From assembly GCF_014201195.1 (NCBI RefSeq), contig NZ_JACHDS010000001.1, positions 1,984,001 to 2,048,000 on the forward strand: a DNA stretch of 64,000 bases. Direction: 5' to 3'. How positions within the stretch are numbered: position 1 is the stretch's first letter; each line of letters opens with the position of its first letter. Positions 52,035 to 59,054 of this stretch are shown in pieces. The notes beneath the pieces were generated by a model. That model saw nothing but the letters and a program-made list of their open reading frames with translations. It ran no database searches and was not told the origin of the DNA. Made by a program: the position numbers and the translations under genes. Source of the DNA: Nocardiopsis mwathae. Its GTDB lineage: Bacteria > Actinomycetota > Actinomycetes > Streptosporangiales > Streptosporangiaceae.

Positions 52035-53014
52035 TTGACGTTACCGGGTCGCGCGGGTGGGCGCACCGTGTCCGCGATGCCGCCCAGCGCGGCGCGGATC
52101 GCCGCGGCCAGCGGCGGCTCCAGCGCCGAATGCCCCGCTTCCACCCAGGTCAGGCGCGTGTGGGGAAGTGCCGCGCGCAGGCGCCGCGCACTGGCGGCCC
52201 CCGTCGCATCGCCGGTGCCCTGGACGACCTCCACGGGCACGTCGAGGCCGGCGATCCGGTCGAGCACCCCCTGCTCGCCCAGGAAGAACCCGTGGCGGGC
52301 GTAGTGCGCCTCGACCCTCACGCCGGCCGTCAGGGCCGGGGTCGCCTCGATGAGGTGCGGGGCGAAGGCGGCGCCGCACTGCGCGGCGTCGAAGGCGGCC
52401 CAGTTGCGTACCGCAAGCGCGTGGTCGGGATGGCCGGGGTCGGCGATGCGGCGCGCGTAGGCGGCGGGGACGTCGTCGAGCTCGGCTGCGTCCAGCGGGG
52501 CGGTGAACCCCGCCCACACCCCGGCGTCCACGCCCCGCCCCTCCAGCAGCGGCGCGTACTCCTCGCGGGAGCCGAGGAACACCCCGCTGAGCACCAGCGC
52601 GTGCACGGTGTGCGGGTGGCGCGCCGCCAGGGCCAGCGCCAGCGCCGCCCCCCAGGAGGGGCCGAGCACCGCCCAGCGGGCCACGCCCAAACGGGTGCGC
52701 AGGTGCTCCAGGTCGCCGAGGAGGTGGCCGGTGGTGTTGGCGGCCAGGGCGCCGTGCGGGCGGGAGGCGCCGCAGCCGCGCTGGTCGACCTGGATGAGCC
52801 GGAAGCGGCGCGGGTCGGCCAGGGTGCGCTGGGCGCGGGTGCTGCGGCCGCCGGGGCCGCCGTGCAGGAGCAGCAGCGGGATGCCGTCGGGGGCGCCCGA
52901 TTCCCACCAGCGCAGCACGTGCCCCTGGCCCACGGGCAGCGGTCCGGTGCGGCGGGTGGGTGCGGGAACGGTGGCGGCGGGGGGCACCGGCTCACCGCTC
53001 CCCGGCGCGGGCAC
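52025..53014 (-). CDS. Proline-iminopeptidase-like alpha/beta hydrolase
   Basis: The 329-residue S33-type hydrolase has LLLLHGGPGGRSTRAQRTLADPRRFRLIQVDQRGCGASRPHG, nucleophile elbow VLGPSWGAALALALAARHP (GxSxG), acid region VVQGTGDAT and His in VEAGHSALEPP. These are the marks of prolyl aminopeptidases. GTG 53014 overlaps the ycaO end by 23 bp; GTG 52987, preceded by GGGGAG, is an alternative. In this operon it may trim the peptide, for example removing N-terminal residues, or close a modified product; that is inference. Confidence 0.85.
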   Translation of the reverse strand: MPAPGSGEPVPPAATVPAPTRRTGPLPVGQGHVLRWWESGAPDGIPLLLLHGGPGGRSTRAQRTLADPRRFRLIQVDQRGCGASRPHGALAANTTGHLLGDLEHLRTRLGVARWAVLGPSWGAALALALAARHPHTVHALVLSGVFLGSREEYAPLLEGRGVDAGVWAGFTAPLDAAELDDVPAAYARRIADPGHPDHALAVRNWAAFDAAQCGAAFAPHLIEATPALTAGVRVEAHYARHGFFLGEQGVLDRIAGLDVPVEVVQGTGDATGAASARRLRAALPHTRLTWVEAGHSALEPPLAAAIRAALGGIADTVRPPARPGNVNLD

Positions 53015-54338
53015 GGGTGCGCAGGCGGCGTCCGCGCTCCTGGGGCAGGGCCAGGTGGCCGCCGGTGATCAGGTGGAACCGCTCCAGGCCGGGGCACTGC
53101 ACCTGCACCACGGTGGTGCCGTGCGCCAGCACCGCCAGGTCGCGGGCGGCCACGCGGTGCCCGGCGGCGCCGATGCGCCGCACCACTTCGGCGCGCTGGT
53201 CGGCGACCGGTGCGCCGGCCGCGGCGGTGTCGTCGGGCGGCAGCGGGGCCCAGGGTGCGCCGGGGAGGCGGTCGTCGATGGCCAGGCGGGCGCAGGCCAG
53301 CAGGCGGGGGTGGTCGGCGACGCGGGCGCGCGCGGCGGCGCCGGTGCCGGGGCCCTCGGCGGTGCGGGCGAGGAGGTGGTCCTGGACGAGTTCGCCGATG
53401 GCGCGGTGGGCGGCGGTGGCGGGCGACAGGGAGGCGCCGATGCCGTAGCGGGGGGCGCCGTCGGGCAGCGGCGGGGCATGGGCGAGGACGACGGGGATGC
53501 CGATGTCGGTGGTCAGGTCCAGCAGGGTGACGGGGGCGTGCAGGGTGGCGGCCGCCTGGCGGAGGTCGCGGGCCGGGCCGGGGGGCAGGGAGGCGGGGTC
53601 CAGGCGGGCGGGCAGCGGCCCGCGGTCGTGGACGGCGCACAGCAGGAACAGGGAGAGGGCGTCGCGTTCGGCCCACTCGTTGAGGGCGTGCAGCAGGGCC
53701 TCGTCGCGGGTGGCGCCGATGGCGCAGCCGGTGTTGACGCTGTAGGAGAGCGCCCGGCGGTAGTCGGTGGTGTCGCCGATGCGGGTGCGGCGGGCGGCCG
53801 CCGGCCCGGTGGGCAGGGGGTACCAGGGCGCCCACAGGAAGAGGGGGACCTGCAGTGGGGGGCCGCCGTCCAGGGCGGTGTAGGGCAGGCAGGCGATGCG
53901 GGCGTCCGCGGGGCCGCCGAGGCGGCCGATGGCCCGTTCGGCGCGCAGCGGGCCGGCGGCGACGCGGTGCAGCGGGTGCGGTTCGACGGGGAGCGTGTCC
54001 AGGGCGTCGGGGCCGCTGAAGGCGTGTTCGAGGGCTTCGTAGAGTGCGCCGGTGCGGGCGGGGGCGGCGGGGCCTTTTCCACTGCCCTGTCCGTCGGGGA
54101 CCGGGGTGCCGTCGTCGCGGTGCAGGCGGCAGTGCGCGGCGCGGGGGCCGGGGGCGGGGAGTTCCCGCAGCACTGGGCGCCATCCCAGGGCCGCGATTTC
54201 GGCTCGGGCCCGTCTCTCGGCTTCTTCGAGCGGTAATTCGCGTTCCCCGGCTCCGGGCCAGGGCGGGGGAGGGGGTGGGGTCGGGGGGCCGGCCGGGTCG
54301 GCCAGTCCCCCGACCGCGCGGTCGCGGTCAGGCCTCAA
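52992..54338 (-). CDS. YcaO-family cyclodehydratase/ATP-dependent peptide backbone enzyme
   Basis: I chose TTG 54338, which overlaps the peptide gene by 11 bp and has AGGA 7 nt upstream: 448 residues. ATP-binding motifs of YcaO are visible: QGSGKG (about 84-89), GALYEALEHAFSG (97-109), SVNTGCAIGATRDEALLHALNEWAERDAL (200-228), and PGLERFHLITGG near the end. YcaO enzymes phosphorylate peptide backbone amides to form azolines, thioamides or macroamidines. The Pro-rich C-terminus of azoline types is absent, as is a TfuA partner. Codon 35 is the rare TTA. A later GTG (RPVLREL) is an alternative start. Confidence 0.88.
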   Translation of the reverse strand: MRPDRDRAVGGLADPAGPPTPPPPPPWPGAGERELPLEEAERRARAEIAALGWRPVLRELPAPGPRAAHCRLHRDDGTPVPDGQGSGKGPAAPARTGALYEALEHAFSGPDALDTLPVEPHPLHRVAAGPLRAERAIGRLGGPADARIACLPYTALDGGPPLQVPLFLWAPWYPLPTGPAAARRTRIGDTTDYRRALSYSVNTGCAIGATRDEALLHALNEWAERDALSLFLLCAVHDRGPLPARLDPASLPPGPARDLRQAAATLHAPVTLLDLTTDIGIPVVLAHAPPLPDGAPRYGIGASLSPATAAHRAIGELVQDHLLARTAEGPGTGAAARARVADHPRLLACARLAIDDRLPGAPWAPLPPDDTAAAGAPVADQRAEVVRRIGAAGHRVAARDLAVLAHGTTVVQVQCPGLERFHLITGGHLALPQERGRRLRTRARAGER

Positions 54339-54438
54339 CGGTGTCCTGCGCGGTTTCTTCGTCCATTTCGCCTGCATCCAGCGCAATGTCCTCGACGACG
54401 TCCAGGTCGACGGCGTTGAACTTTTGCCAGCATCCCAT
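54328..54438 (-). CDS. Putative RiPP precursor peptide, 36 aa
   Basis: AGGAG 6 nt before ATG 54438 gives an excellent start. The peptide begins MGCWQKFNAVDLDVVEDI and is followed by an acidic stretch (residues 11-36 hold eleven Asp/Glu) ending in DTVEA. Only the first nine residues carry Cys, Trp, Lys, Gln and Phe. This suits a core at the N-terminus after Met with an acidic follower, as in bottromycin precursors, rather than a classical leader-core order. It sits directly upstream of and overlaps ycaO. Too short for most gene callers. The role is inferred from position and composition. Confidence 0.7.
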   Translation of the reverse strand: MGCWQKFNAVDLDVVEDIALDAGEMDEETAQDTVEA

Positions 54439-54486
54439 GGTGACTCCTCATCGTTTCGGCGCGGTCGAGAGGTTCGTTCAGAGGCA

Positions 54487-54515
54487 TTTCTACATGCCTG
54501 CGCACTACTTGTCAC
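54487..54515 (-). promoter_or_regulatory. Candidate promoter of the peptide-ycaO operon
   Basis: On the minus strand GTGACA (54515-54510) and TAGAAA (54492-54487) are 17 bp apart. It would give a leader of about 40 nt before the peptide ATG. The region is clearly AT-richer than its surroundings. Confidence 0.45.
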
Positions 54516-54565
54516 CATGTGTGTTTACGGAATGCTGTCGGTGGTTTGCGGATAACATGCGGAAT

Positions 54566-54580
54566 TTCACTGTCAGTGAA
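54566..54580. promoter_or_regulatory. Perfect 15-bp palindrome, candidate operator
   Basis: TTCACTG-T-CAGTGAA lies between the divergent peptide operon and methyltransferase gene, about 50 bp behind the candidate -35 box of the former and 70 bp before the start of the latter. It may control both; the regulator is unknown. Confidence 0.55.
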
Positions 54581-54650
54581 TGCAGGGATGCGAAGTGTGG
54601 GCGCGGCCCCGGGGGCCGTGGGCCCGCCACCGCCTGGCACACTGCCGCCC

Positions 54651-55568
54651 ATGAGCACACCGGAGGAAGACCGCCCCGATCTCCTCGCCCGCGTCGACGA
54701 GCTCGCCGCCGGCGCGTGGGTCCTGGCCGCCCTCGCAGCGGCGCTGCACGCCGAGGAGGGGGAGATCGGCGAGGAGCACGGCGCCGTCCTCGGCGCCGCA
54801 GGGCTCGCCGGGCGCACCGCCGGCGGATGGCGGCTGCACCCCGCCCACCGCGCGGCGCTCGACGCCCTGCCCGGCCACATTTCCTGGATGCTGGGGCAGG
54901 CGGCCGACGCCGCCGCCCGCCGCCCCGGCGGCGCCGAGGAGGACGAGGCCGAGCTCATCGCCGACGGAGAGGCCTCCGGGCGGGCCGTGGACGCGCTGCT
55001 CGACCGCCTCGCGTCCCTGGAGCCCGACCTCGCCGACCGCCTCCGCCGCCCGGGCCTGCGGTTCCTGGACGTGGGCACCGGCACCGGCGCGGTGGCCGCC
55101 GCCGTCGTCGCCCGCTCCCCGCGCGCCCGCGCCGTGGGCCTGGACATCGACCCGCGCCTCCTGCGCCTGGCCGAGGGGCGCCTGGCCGCGCGCGGTGTGC
55201 GCGAGCGCGTCGAACTGCGCCGCCAGGACGTCGCCGACCTCGCCGAGGCCGACGCCTATGACCTGGTGTGGCTGCCCCTGACCGTTCTCACGCCGGTGGC
55301 CGCGCGCAGGGCCCTGCCCCGGGTGCGGGCGGCGCTGCGCCCCGGCGGCTGGGTTCTGGCCACGTCCGCCCCGCGCGGCCGGGGGCTGGGCACCGGCGGC
55401 GAGCTCGGCGAGGCCGTCACCCGCTGGCGGCTGGCCCGCGCCGGCGTCACCCCCTGGGGCCCCGACGAGCTGGCCGGGCACCTGGCCGCGGTCGGCCTCG
55501 CCGAGGTCCGCGAGATCCGGATGCCCCCGCCCGCCACCGCCGTCGTGGCCGCCCGCCGCCCCCGCTGA
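54651..55568 (+). CDS. SAM-dependent methyltransferase
   Basis: The 305-residue protein from ATG 54651 (MSTPEEDRPDLLARVDELAAGAW) has a helical N-terminal region of about 130 residues and then a class I Rossmann core: LRFLDVGTGTGAVAAAVVARSP (motif I), AVGLDIDPRLLRLAE, DVADLAEADAYDLVWLPL and VRAALRPGGWVLATSA. It is divergent from the peptide-ycaO operon and may methylate its product; nothing in the protein itself fixes the substrate. CACACT 7 nt before the ATG may be a -10 box of a leaderless mRNA. Confidence 0.85.
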   Translation: MSTPEEDRPDLLARVDELAAGAWVLAALAAALHAEEGEIGEEHGAVLGAAGLAGRTAGGWRLHPAHRAALDALPGHISWMLGQAADAAARRPGGAEEDEAELIADGEASGRAVDALLDRLASLEPDLADRLRRPGLRFLDVGTGTGAVAAAVVARSPRARAVGLDIDPRLLRLAEGRLAARGVRERVELRRQDVADLAEADAYDLVWLPLTVLTPVAARRALPRVRAALRPGGWVLATSAPRGRGLGTGGELGEAVTRWRLARAGVTPWGPDELAGHLAAVGLAEVREIRMPPPATAVVAARRPR

Positions 55569-55638
55569 CCGCGGTCCCGTCGGCGGGGGCGGCCGCTAAC
55601 CTGGGGGCACCACGGCACACCGGTGAGACAGGGAGACG

Positions 55639-56262
55639 ATGTCGGCGACACGGCTGCTGGTGCTGGGGGTCGTGCGCACCCACGGCAGGGCGCACGGCTA
55701 CCTGGTCCGCTCCGAACTACTCACCTGGGGCGCGGACGGGTGGGCCAACATCAAATGGGGCTCGATCTACCACGCGCTGCGCCAGCTGGCCAAGCAGGGC
55801 CTGCTCACCGCTATCGAGGACGCCGACGCCGCCGGGCGCACCGACTACGAGATCACCGAGAAGGGCGACGCGGAGTTCCTGCGGCTGCTGCGCGGCGCGC
55901 TGCGCGAATCGGCCGACCGCCCCGACATGCTGGGCGCCGGGGTCGCGTTCCTGCCCGCGCTCGCGCGCCAGGAGGCCATCGCCCTGCTCACCGAGCGGCT
56001 GGAGGGCCTGGAGGCCGACCGGGCCGAGGTCGATGGCGCCCTGGGCTACCCCGGCACCGGCGGACTGCCCCTGCACGTGCGGGAGCTGTTCTCCCTGTGG
56101 ATGAAGTCGATCACCGGCGGCATCGAGTGGACGCGCGACCTGATCGCCCGCCTGGAGAACGGCGAGTACGTCATGGCCGGTGAAGGCCGCGGCGGGTTCG
56201 GCGAGCCCGGCACCGCCCACCTGCCCGAGTACACCCTGGCCGCCGACCGCAGGGCGCCGTAG
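55639..56262 (+). CDS. PadR-family transcriptional regulator
   Basis: The 207-residue protein starts MSATRLLVLGVVRTHGRAHGYLVRSEL, has the PadR winged helix (WANIKWGSIYHALRQLAKQGLLTAIED... YEITEKGDAEFLRLL) and a C-terminal four-helix Vir_act_alpha-like domain. AGGGAG precedes ATG. It is followed by the NmrA-like gene, and the twin palindromes between them are its likely target. Confidence 0.92.
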   Translation: MSATRLLVLGVVRTHGRAHGYLVRSELLTWGADGWANIKWGSIYHALRQLAKQGLLTAIEDADAAGRTDYEITEKGDAEFLRLLRGALRESADRPDMLGAGVAFLPALARQEAIALLTERLEGLEADRAEVDGALGYPGTGGLPLHVRELFSLWMKSITGGIEWTRDLIARLENGEYVMAGEGRGGFGEPGTAHLPEYTLAADRRAP

Positions 56263-56322
56263 CGCGCACACCCGTACTCAAATTTGTGCATCGCACGCCC
56301 CCAGGGCTAGACTGCGCCGAAC

Positions 56323-56358
56323 ACTCAAGTTTGAGTAATACCTGACTCAAACTTGAGT
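56323..56358 (+). promoter_or_regulatory. Twin palindromic operator upstream of the NmrA-like gene
   Basis: ACTCAAGTTTGAGT (56323-56336) and ACTCAAACTTGAGT (56345-56358) are near-identical palindromes with centres 22 bp apart, two helical turns. A half-degenerate third, ACTCAAATTTGTGC, is at 56276-56289. PadR dimers binding in tandem would fit. Confidence 0.75.
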
Positions 56359-56431
56359 GCGGTGTGGGCGGGGTCCGCTCCGCCCACACCCGAAGAGCCA
56401 CGACACCCACATGCGAACCCAGGAGGCGAAC

Positions 56432-57256
56432 ATGACGATTCTGGTGACCGGCGCCACCGGCAACGTCGGCCGCAACGTGGTCCGGGGGCTGGTCGAGCAG
56501 GGCGCGCGGGTCCGCGCCCTGACCCGGAGCCCCCGCACCGCCCGGCTGCCCGAAGCCGTGGAGGTCGTCCAGGGCGACCTCCTGCACCCCCGGACCCTGG
56601 CCCCCGCACTGGAGGGGGTGGAGCGCATGTTCCTCTTCCCCCAGGCCTACCGGGTCCCCGCCCCCGAGCGCTTCGACGACGTCGCCGACCCGACCCGGGC
56701 CGTGGAGGCCGCGGCAAAGGCCGGGGTGCGCCGCCTCGTGGCGATGTCCGCCACGGGCGACCTGCGCGCGGCGATCACGGACTCGCCCATGGAGTGGACC
56801 CTGGTCGACCCGGGCGAATTCATGCTCAACAAGCAGTACTGGGCGCACTCCATCCGCACCGAGGGCGTGGTCCGCTTCGGCTACCCGGACTCGCCCGGGT
56901 GCCCCGTCCACGAGGCCGACATCGCCGACGTCATCACCGCCGCGCTGCTGGGCGACGGCCACACCGGCGCCACCTACGAGCTGAGCGGGCCCCACCTGCT
57001 CACCCCGGCCGAGCAAGTGCGCGCCATCGGCGAGGGCATCGGCCGCGACCTGCGCTTCGAGCCCCTCACCCGCCACGAGGGCCGTGCCGAACTGGTCCGG
57101 CAGTGCGGAGAAGAGGCCGCCGACCACATCATCGAGTACTACGTGGAGTGGGCGACCAACCCGCCCCGCGTGCTGCCCACCGTCGAGCAGGTGACCGGCC
57201 GACCCGGCCGCACCCTGCGCACGTGGGCCGCCGACCACGCCGCGTCCTTCCGCTGA
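56432..57256 (+). CDS. NAD(P)-binding NmrA/SDR-atypical protein
   Basis: The 274-residue protein begins MTILVTGATGNVGRNVVRGLVEQGARVRALTRSP (GxxGxxG dinucleotide site), with VEVVQGDLLHP, WTLVDPGEFM and PVHEADIADVITAAL, the atypical SDR/NmrA pattern (quinone oxidoreductase or redox-sensor type). AGGAGG precedes ATG 56432. It is likely repressed by the adjacent PadR protein. Confidence 0.9.
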   Translation: MTILVTGATGNVGRNVVRGLVEQGARVRALTRSPRTARLPEAVEVVQGDLLHPRTLAPALEGVERMFLFPQAYRVPAPERFDDVADPTRAVEAAAKAGVRRLVAMSATGDLRAAITDSPMEWTLVDPGEFMLNKQYWAHSIRTEGVVRFGYPDSPGCPVHEADIADVITAALLGDGHTGATYELSGPHLLTPAEQVRAIGEGIGRDLRFEPLTRHEGRAELVRQCGEEAADHIIEYYVEWATNPPRVLPTVEQVTGRPGRTLRTWAADHAASFR

Positions 57257-57259
57257 TCT

Positions 57260-57293
57260 GCGCGGGGCCCGGCAGCGGCGCCGGGCCCCGCGC
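57260..57293. terminator. Bidirectional terminator
   Basis: GCGCGGGGCCCGGC (57260-57273) pairs perfectly with GCCGGGCCCCGCGC (57280-57293), between the convergent NmrA-like and XRE genes. Confidence 0.7.
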
Positions 57294-57320
57294 CGTGCGG
57301 CGCGTTCCCGCCCGGGGCCC

Positions 57321-58208
57321 TCAGCCCTCGGCGGCCGGCGCATCCGCGGCGCCGCCGCCGACCCCGTCGAGGAGGCGGCGCAGGAGCGTGCGCGAGCGCG
57401 CCGGCGGCAGCGCACGGCGCTCCAGGTCGGCGAAGGCGGCGTCATAGGCCGCGATCTCGTGGTCCTCCTCCAGGAAGGACGCCCCCATGCGGTGCTCGAT
57501 GTAGACCAGGCCCTGGTCGCGGGGGTCGGGGAACCGCAGCACCGTGAACGACCCGTACCGGGCGGGGTGCGCGCCCGCGGCGAAGGCCAGAACCTGCAGG
57601 TCGACCTCGGGCCGCTGGGAGGCGGCCAGCAGCCGCAGCAGCTGACCGCGCATCACCTCCGGGCCGCCCACCGCGCGCCGCAGCACCCCCTCGTCGATGA
57701 CGGCCCGCAGCCGCACCGCCCCCTCGTCGGCCAGCCGCCGCTGCCGGGCCGCGTGGATCTCCACGGCGCGCCGCGCCTGCTCCTCGGAGACGGGCGCGGG
57801 CTCGCCCTCCAGGAGCGCGCGGGTGTACTCCTGCGTCTGCAGCAGGGCGGGCACGTGGCCCGCCTGGTAGCAGCGGATCTCTCCGGCGTCGGCCTCCAGG
57901 CCGATGTACATGGAGTGCCAGGAGGGGATGTCCTTGGCGTAGCGCTGCCACCAGCCCCGCCTGCGCGCCGCCCGCGCCAGGTCGATGAAGTAGGCCCGCT
58001 CCTCCTCGGGGACCTTGTAGAGGCTGAGCATCATGGAGACCGTGCCGACCTCCGCCCTGACCTCCGCCTTCTCAAGCCGGGTGATGGTGACGGGGTTCTT
58101 GCCGACGTACTGGCCGACCTTCTCGCGCGGGATGCCCGCGGCGCGGCGCCGCTCGCGCAGGAAGCGGGCCAGGGTGCGGCGGGCCGCGGTGGGGCTGTTG
58201 CGAGGCAC
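57321..58208 (-). CDS. XRE-HTH/DUF5753 regulator
   Basis: The 295-residue protein has an N-terminal HTH_31 domain (LRERRRAAGIPREKVGQYVGKNPVTITRLEKAEV) and the C-terminal DUF5753 (IRCYQAGHVPALLQTQEYTRALLEG; YIEHRMGASFLEEDHEIAAYDAAFADLERRALPPARSRTLL). AGGAGG stands 7 nt before GTG 58208. In streptomycetes these regulators are usually paired with a small DUF397 protein and an anti-sigma-like ATPase; here only the ATPase gene is present, divergently. Confidence 0.92.
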   Translation of the reverse strand: MPRNSPTAARRTLARFLRERRRAAGIPREKVGQYVGKNPVTITRLEKAEVRAEVGTVSMMLSLYKVPEEERAYFIDLARAARRRGWWQRYAKDIPSWHSMYIGLEADAGEIRCYQAGHVPALLQTQEYTRALLEGEPAPVSEEQARRAVEIHAARQRRLADEGAVRLRAVIDEGVLRRAVGGPEVMRGQLLRLLAASQRPEVDLQVLAFAAGAHPARYGSFTVLRFPDPRDQGLVYIEHRMGASFLEEDHEIAAYDAAFADLERRALPPARSRTLLRRLLDGVGGGAADAPAAEG

Positions 58209-58251
58209 GATGCACCTCCTAAGCGGTCGGTGGGCCGCCGCACCAGGATAT

Positions 58252-58267
58252 GCACTAGTGCTTTTTT
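58252..58267. promoter_or_regulatory. Palindrome GCACTAGTGC with T-run
   Basis: GCACTAGTGC (58252-58261) plus TTTTTT lies 44 bp before the XRE gene start. It could be an autoregulatory operator; TATCCT on the minus strand next to it may be a -10 box. Confidence 0.4.
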
Positions 58268-58378
58268 AAGGAGTTCACCCATACCTGTTGCGCGTGGTGG
58301 GCGGCCCGGCGATATTGGAACGGTAGCCCCGCGTCACCGTGCGTGTCCGCAGAATCACGAAGGTCATGGCAAAGAACA

Positions 58379-58412
58379 GCCCTGGCCGGGTGGTGGAGCA
58401 CCCGGCCAGGGC
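58379..58412 (+). promoter_or_regulatory. Strong hairpin in the leader of the ATPase-domain gene
   Basis: GCCCTGGCCGGGT (58379-58391) pairs perfectly with ACCCGGCCAGGGC (58400-58412), ending 41 nt before the GTG start. It is either a terminator of an upstream short transcript or a leader attenuator. Confidence 0.55.
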
Positions 58413-58453
58413 CTGTGCGTCCGACTCGCCTGTCTCGACCAGGGAGCAGAACC

Positions 58454-58942
58454 GTGCACAACATAACAGGTCGTCCTGTTCCGGGCTGTCCTGGCACGTT
58501 CCGCCACGCCGCCGACCACCGGCTGACCTTCGCCGGCCGCCCGGCGAGCATCGGCGTCCTGCGCGACTGGGTGGCGCGCCACATCCGGCTCGGCCGCCAC
58601 GCCTACCCGCCCTCGCTCACCGACGACCTGGTGATCTGCGCGAGCGAGATGGGCACCAACGCCATCCGCCACTCGCGCTCCGGGCTGCCCGGCGGCGTGT
58701 TCACCGCCTCCATGTGGCAGAGCCCCGGGTGCGTGTGCCTGGAGGTCCGCGACATGGGCCCCCACCCCGGCACCCCCAGCATCCCGCACATCCCGGACTC
58801 GGCGTCGGCCGACTTCACCGGCGAATCCGGGCGCGGGCTGGGCTTCGTCTCCGCCCTGTGCCACGGCCGATGCGGCTACACCCTGCCGCCCAGCCCGCGC
58901 GGCCACACCGTCTGGTGCGAACTGCGCACTCCGCCGCGCTGA
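58454..58942 (+). CDS. Anti-sigma-factor-type ATP-binding protein (HATPase_c_2)
   Basis: GTG 58454 follows GGGAG by 8 nt: 162 residues. The GHKL N-box is ICASEMGTNAIRHSRSG, the G1 region is LEVRDMGPHPG and the G2 region is ESGRGLGFVSALCHGRCGY. It is an RsbW/SpoIIAB-like serine kinase domain typical of actinomycete regulators. Partners may be an anti-sigma antagonist or the divergent XRE protein; neither is shown here. Confidence 0.87.
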   Translation: MHNITGRPVPGCPGTFRHAADHRLTFAGRPASIGVLRDWVARHIRLGRHAYPPSLTDDLVICASEMGTNAIRHSRSGLPGGVFTASMWQSPGCVCLEVRDMGPHPGTPSIPHIPDSASADFTGESGRGLGFVSALCHGRCGYTLPPSPRGHTVWCELRTPPR

Positions 58943-59054
58943 GCGCCGCCCGACCCGCGCCGCCCACCTGACAGCAGGTGTCAGGCACCGCGTCGTACAA
59001 CAGCGGTACACGGCCCAGACGGCGCCGAGGACAACCGACACGGACGGGGGAGAG

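Noticed and set aside
52992-54338. YcaO as a thioamide-forming enzyme of the TfuA-dependent type
   Set aside because: No TfuA gene is present in the window, so this subclass is not supported.
52992-54518. ycaO start upstream at 54518
   Set aside because: It would read through the whole peptide gene in another frame and into the promoter; TTG 54338 has an AGGA and a coupling overlap.
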